Assembly (NCBI GenBank): GCA_964525945.1
Contig: CAZGKX010000036.1
Coordinates: forward strand, 1-27,461
Length of the DNA: 27,461 nucleotides
Source of the DNA: CAZGKX01 sp964525945
GTDB taxonomy: Bacteria; Pseudomonadota; Gammaproteobacteria; Legionellales; Legionellaceae
Direction of reading: 5' to 3'
Positions 23,185 to 27,461 of this stretch are shown here, piece after piece. The notes under the pieces are model-generated. The model ran no database searches. It was not told where the DNA came from and saw only the letters and a list, made by a program, of their open reading frames with translations. Position 1 is the first letter of the stretch; every line of letters starts with the position of its first letter. Position numbers and translations under genes: made by a program.

Positions 23185-26100
23185 ATGAGTGGAAGGGGTA
23201 CGGGCGGTAGCGTAAACAGACCATCACCGAAAGAAGTGTTTTATCAAAGACGTTTGCAGCTATCGCAACGAGGTCCTGATGACGTCAAATTCAATCAAGA
23301 ACAATTGAAAGATTTTATGTTGACCAAATCATTGTCTGAACGCAGTAAGGACGCTAAAAAATCACAACTCATTCAAAATAAATACGATGAGTTGTTGCAA
23401 GTGCTCATGTTAAAAAAACAAATCCTCAGGGATTTATTGCAAGATAAGAAGATTGATGTTCTTGATGTGGACGCAATAAATGCTTTGCAGGATGAAATTA
23501 AGCGTGGGGAACATGCGGGTATAGACAAATCGGACAACATCAAAGAACTACTTGCCTTGCCTGAATTAAATGATTTAATGGAAGACCAGCACACTATCAT
23601 TGAAATCCAAGGTGATGGCAATTGCTCAGCGCGGTCGGTGCTTTTTGGTGCATTACTTGCTGCTAGTGTAGCAATAAAGAATGGGAGTGACAATGTCGCG
23701 GCCTTGCAAAATACCCTTGAAATCATGCTTGCAGATGCCCTTGCATTAAAAGTGTTGTATGACGAAGGGGAGCCCCTGGTTGACATACAAGGTGATCGGT
23801 TCGATAGCCGCCGCCGTAAAAACTTTCCTGAACAATGCAACGTGGTCATAGCTTTGATTCAAGGTGTTTTAGACGACACTATTTCTACCACAGAGCTGGT
23901 TTTCCAAGCCAATGTTGATGGTGCTATGGGTAGCTCAAATACAGTGACCAAAAGCCCTTTAAATTTAGCACTATCCGATCTTTCGCATTACATGCTTTAT
24001 AAAGAAGTCCAATTTGATGGGCGCGGGGCTGCTTGTTTTAGAGAAAGCGCCACTGAAGATCGTGATTTATTGGCACATGCCCATTCTTATTCTTCGCCGG
24101 AACGGGCCTTGGTTTGTCAGCACCTGCAGATTGGTAGTCAATCTTTAATTATAGACAAAGAAACTATTTATTTTCAAAATGAAAGCACTGTGGGTGAAAT
24201 GACAGCACGAACTCTTCCGCCTGTCGCGTTTACCACGGTCACTGACGTGGCTCGAGGGCACACGAACTTAATGCTTGATCGCACCGTTATGGCTCAAATG
24301 GAGCGTGAAAAAGACTTTAGATCCAGTTTTGATGCCCTTGAAACGCGTTTAGCCAGCCCTGGAATAACTTATGAAAAGAAAGACACCCCAGCTGATACGC
24401 TTAGAAAAAATGTCGCCCATTTTAAAAATGTGGCCTTCTCAACCATTGAGGAAGATTCTTTCTTCTCGGATTGGCACAATCCCGATAAGCAGAAAGGTAT
24501 TCTGGCTTCTTTTCTTGAACATTTACGCAAGCCAAGTTGGGAACATCAAAAAATTGACAACTTGGCATTGCTTGAAAAAGAGTTGCATCACGCCTGCCTA
24601 ACGGTAAAATCGCCGAAAAATCGTTTGATAGCGCAAGATTTGTTGCACAAGATTCATCGCGGTGCAATACCGGCCCCATTGCTCACCCAAAACACTGACC
24701 AAGAATACACCTTTACCCTAGGTGGAGTAGCTGCTGATCGGCGTAAAACGGTAAAATTAAGCCTTACCAATGTTACCCCTGCCCAACATCAGGCTCTATT
24801 GGTCTTAACATCAGGTATTAATTCACTTGAATTAACAGCCCGTTTGTCTTTTGAAAAAATTCATACTTACTTGCGATCTCTCAGCGAAATGCGTTGTATA
24901 CCTATAGAGCAAAGACAAGCCATTAAAAAAGCGTATGTGGATTTTGCGCAAAATGAAATTAACCAACTTCCCTATCATCCATGTGAACCCACCGAGCTTG
25001 GTTACGATAGATACCAACGAGAATTACGCAAGATTCAAGAACGGTTTGATGAATATAACTGGGTTGCTCAACTGATTCCAGTTAAGAATCCACCTGATTT
25101 CGAACCGTTGAAAACGCCTTTCGAGGCTGACCCAGCCACAGTTACAGCTACAGCTACCGATCCTTGGGACGCTCCTGAGTCATTGGATGATTTTGAAACC
25201 AGCATTGAATTAACNNNNNNNNNNAACAGAACAAAATGAGCATGAAGTTTATATCAATGTTCAAAAATGGAATGAACGCATCACGGATGAAAAAATTCAA
25301 ACACAGGCTCAAGCAAAACGTTTGAGGGATTATGTGACTCAAAAAATGCAAGAGATTACGACTCTCATCGCGGATCCTCTTGGTTTAGCTCACGCAGAAT
25401 CACTCGTAAATAAATTCGAGGCATTTATTCGAACCCTTCGAGCCCTTAACGGCAGTTCATACGGTTTTTCAATATTGGAAGAAGCACAGCAAACGGTTTC
25501 CATGCAGTTAAGGGCGAAAATGAAACCGACACGGAGTAAAGTCCCCCAAAAACCGGTTGATGCAGACTTTGATACTAAACGGGATGAATTGATTGGTGAT
25601 TTTATTGCATTAGGCAATAAGGCACAGCTGCAAGAGCATGTATTGTTTATAAAAACAAACCAGCACGCTGTATTCGAGGAAAAATTCGCCGCCTTCCAAG
25701 ATAAATTGGGGAAATTTAAGGCGCGTTTTGCTGATCGTGCTTCTCAGGTATTAGAGGAGCTTACAACTCTACAAGACAATGCATTGCTTGTTCTTAAAGA
25801 GAGAAAACGTGAAGAAGCCGAAAGCACAAAAGAGTCCTTCGATCCAGATTCTGTGCAATTCAATGCTTCTGAACTGCAATTGCGTCAATTGATTGTTGTT
25901 CCTGAGCTCAAAAACAATACAGCAAAAAGAAGTAAAAAAGCCGATAAAGCCACGGTCAACTATGGTTTTTTATTTGGTGTGTTGGAGAACGTTTGGCAAG
26001 ACGACGATGTCAATGCGTTTATCGCCGATCCGAACACCTTTTATGCGGGATCTGTGGTGTTTGCGTTTGGTGTTACCGCATTGTGTGTTTTCACATTTGG

Positions 26101-26332
26101 GCCATGGGGCACTTTAGGTTTGGGTCTTAGTGTATTGGTTGTTGCGGGCGTAATTGCTGCAACGGGAGCAATTTTAGCCGCCCCTGGTGTTGTTCGAGGC
26201 ACTCAAAAAACCTTTGATCAGTTGCATCGCTTTTTTTACACGAGCAAAGAGGGTGATGATGATGCGCTTCCTGATCCAACAGACTCTGCGCGACTAAGAG
26301 CGGATTCAAATGCAGGTGCAGGTAAAACATAA
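23185..26332 (+). CDS. large protein with OTU-like cysteine protease signature (effector candidate), interrupted by the assembly gap
   Basis: The gene is read as one even though Ns interrupt it at 25215-25224. The frame is open for 676 codons up to the gap. On the other side a frame is open directly from the gap (TEQNEHEVYINVQKWNER...) for 368 codons to the stop, with no start signal of its own. Residues 1-130 are charged and helical. EIQGDGNCSARSV (C147, preceded by D144) is the OTU-type catalytic cysteine loop. ARGHTNLML (H359) is a candidate for the histidine loop, which is normally H followed by a hydrophobic strand near the end of the OTU domain. The 212-residue spacing is long for OTU but could hold a helical insertion. 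The C-terminal part has charged helices, then two hydrophobic segments (about 26055-26200) and an acidic, polar tail (EGDDDALPDPTDSAR). GAGG 8 bases before ATG 23185 fixes the start. Such proteins usually remove ubiquitin in host cells; this is inference. Confidence 0.7.
25215..25224. other. assembly gap (10 Ns)
   Basis: Ten Ns of nominal length. The reading frame before the gap (frame 1) and after it (frame 2) differ, which is expected if the true gap length is not ten. Just before it lies a short 6-base tandem tract (ACAGTT ACAGCT ACAGCT, near 25138-25155), so repetitive coding DNA may have broken the assembly. Confidence 0.98.
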
Positions 26333-26347
26333 AAAGCATAATGCTTC

Positions 26348-26381
26348 ACAAAGACAGCCGTTAAAAAACGGTTGTCTTTGT
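26348..26381. terminator. bidirectional hairpin terminator between convergent genes
   Basis: ACAAAGACAGCCGTT (from 26348) pairs with AACGGTTGTCTTTGT (to 26381) over 15 bp with one wobble and a 4-A loop. It lies 15 bases after the stop of the OTU-like gene and 8 bases beyond the stop of the tolC-like gene on the other strand. The flanking U-tracts are short, but placement and stem length make a shared terminator likely. Confidence 0.75.
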
Positions 26382-26389
26382 TCATCACG

Positions 26390-27461
26390 TTACCCCTTTT
26401 TTGGTAGGGCAGGTAAACCGTTGATACGGGTTGTATCCAGCCAAGCATTTACTTCTTCCAAATCATTGACATTGAGTGAGCCCGCTAAATATTTTAGATT
26501 TAATAAGGCGTTGATCAGACCATATTGATCTTGCGCCAACTGTTCTTGAGCTTCAAAAAGACGCTGCTGAGCGGTGACGACATCGGTCATGGTTCGGGTG
26601 CCGACTTCATATTGGGCTTGCACACTGTCCAAGGAATTTTGCTGTGAGCTCACGGTTTGTCTATCGGCTTTTACTTTGCTGATACCGTCAATGATGGTGT
26701 TGAATGCAATGCGGCTGTTCACGACCACATCACGGTAAATTTTTTCCAGTTGTTCGCCACTGGTTTGAAAATTATATTGTGCTTGGCGGGTTTGTGATGC
26801 CACCAATCCGCCTTGAAAAATAGGGAAATTCATGGTGATAGCAACATTGTTCAGTTGTTGCCGGCGGGGTATAAAAATGTTGTTGATGATCGAACTATCC
26901 CCACTACCTGATGATGACGGCACATCATTATGGGTTTCTACGGTACTGCCTTGAATGGCGAAAACAGGCCAATTGCCGGCCGATTTTGCTTTAATATTTT
27001 CCCGTGCAGCTTCGAAACTGTATTTGGCCGCAAATAAATTGTAATTTTGCTTTAAACCTGTAGCAACCCACTCATCGACGTTATTGGGTTCGGGTTTGAT
27101 CAATGGGATTTGGCTGTTTCTCAATGGTGAAACTTGATCGTAAACCTGGTTGGTGATTTTGCTGAGGTTTTGATTCTGGTTCACCAAATTATTTTTAGCG
27201 GAAATGACTTGGGCACTGGATTGATCATAGGCCGCTTGCGCTTCGTATACCGACGTGATGGCGTCCAGGCCGACATTAAAGCGTTGTTGGGCTTGGTCCA
27301 ATTGCCGTTTGTTTGCTCGGAGTTTTGCTTCTGCAAAATTAAGGGTGTCTTTAGCAAACAAGACATTCAGGTAAACACTGGCCGTTCGCAAAATCAGGTC
27401 TTGCGCTGCACTATTAAATGTTGCAAGAGAGGCCTTGACGGACGCTTTGGCTTGTTGCACT
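26390..27461 (-). CDS. tolC: TolC-family outer-membrane efflux channel (5' end outside the window)
   Basis: The visible 357 codons are the C-terminal part of an outer-membrane factor. Family members form trimeric channel-tunnels for type I secretion and multidrug efflux. Two repeats of the family fold can be seen: the long helices of the first repeat (TASVYLNVLFAKDTLNFAEA, QAQQRFNVGLDAITSVYEAQ) and of the second (SRIAFNTIIDGISKVKADRQ, QAQYEVGTRTMTDVVTAQQR). The conserved FNVGL/YEVGTRT turns and the FPIFQGG start of a second-repeat beta strand are present. The frame continues past the window edge, so the signal peptide and first helices are missing; any start codon inside the window would be false. 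The C-terminus ends soon after NAWLD, without the long tail of E. coli TolC. Whether it is the housekeeping TolC or a paralogue tied to a secretion system cannot be told. Confidence 0.9.
   Translation of the reverse strand, partial: VQQAKASVKASLATFNSAAQDLILRTASVYLNVLFAKDTLNFAEAKLRANKRQLDQAQQRFNVGLDAITSVYEAQAAYDQSSAQVISAKNNLVNQNQNLSKITNQVYDQVSPLRNSQIPLIKPEPNNVDEWVATGLKQNYNLFAAKYSFEAARENIKAKSAGNWPVFAIQGSTVETHNDVPSSSGSGDSSIINNIFIPRRQQLNNVAITMNFPIFQGGLVASQTRQAQYNFQTSGEQLEKIYRDVVVNSRIAFNTIIDGISKVKADRQTVSSQQNSLDSVQAQYEVGTRTMTDVVTAQQRLFEAQEQLAQDQYGLINALLNLKYLAGSLNVNDLEEVNAWLDTTRINGLPALPKKG

Noticed and set aside
23373..23849. Minus-strand 158-codon frame opposite the OTU-like gene
   Set aside because: Ser/Cys-rich mirror of the coding strand with no start signal; the plus strand has promoter, ribosome binding site and motifs.

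Overview
The window looks like chromosomal DNA of an intracellular-type gammaproteobacterium, most likely of the order Legionellales (Legionella/Coxiella/Berkiella-like). This is an inference. It rests on gammaproteobacterial housekeeping genes (acs, msbA-lpxK, proS, ttcA, tolC), moderately AT-rich DNA, a large cytosolic-type HAD 5'-nucleotidase of a family known from Legionella, and two very large non-housekeeping proteins that resemble secreted effectors. A run of ten Ns (25215-25224) shows this is a draft scaffold.

Layout. 1-2514: an HtpX-like M48 membrane protease, then about 800 bp without an intact gene (dispersed repeats, one probable decayed gene), then a secreted outer-membrane barrel protein with its own promoter and a strong terminator. 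2695-6017 (minus): acs followed by an ATGA-overlapping HAD-IG 5'-nucleotidase. 6123-9903 (plus): a lipid A export and synthesis cluster, with a possible 41-codon ORF, msbA, lpxK and a signal-peptide-bearing AttH/CrtC-like protein, all overlapping. 9904-11426: an accessory patch with a 5'-truncated gene remnant, two small unrecognised genes and a palindromic, Fur-box-like site. 11427-13193 (minus): a CsiV-family protein and an MFS transporter, directly abutting. 13366-15174 (plus): a double-ATPase oligopeptide-type ABC protein with no permease gene nearby. 15175-15336: three more copies of the GGGCC-rich repeat, two of them forming a perfect inverted pair. 15337-17754 (minus): an 805-residue coiled-coil protein. 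17999-23003 (minus): ttcA, a SulP transporter fused to a beta-carbonic anhydrase, and proS. 23185-26332 (plus): a protein of more than 1,040 residues with an OTU-type cysteine-protease signature, interrupted by the assembly gap. 26390-27461 (minus): a TolC-family channel cut by the window edge.

The strongest candidates for something undescribed are the OTU-like protein and the coiled-coil protein. Both look like host-interaction proteins. Each has a good sigma70-type promoter, and an identical 8-bp palindrome (CATTAATG) lies near both promoters. The rest is mainly cell-envelope biogenesis (MsbA, LpxK, TolC, CsiV, HtpX) and central metabolism.
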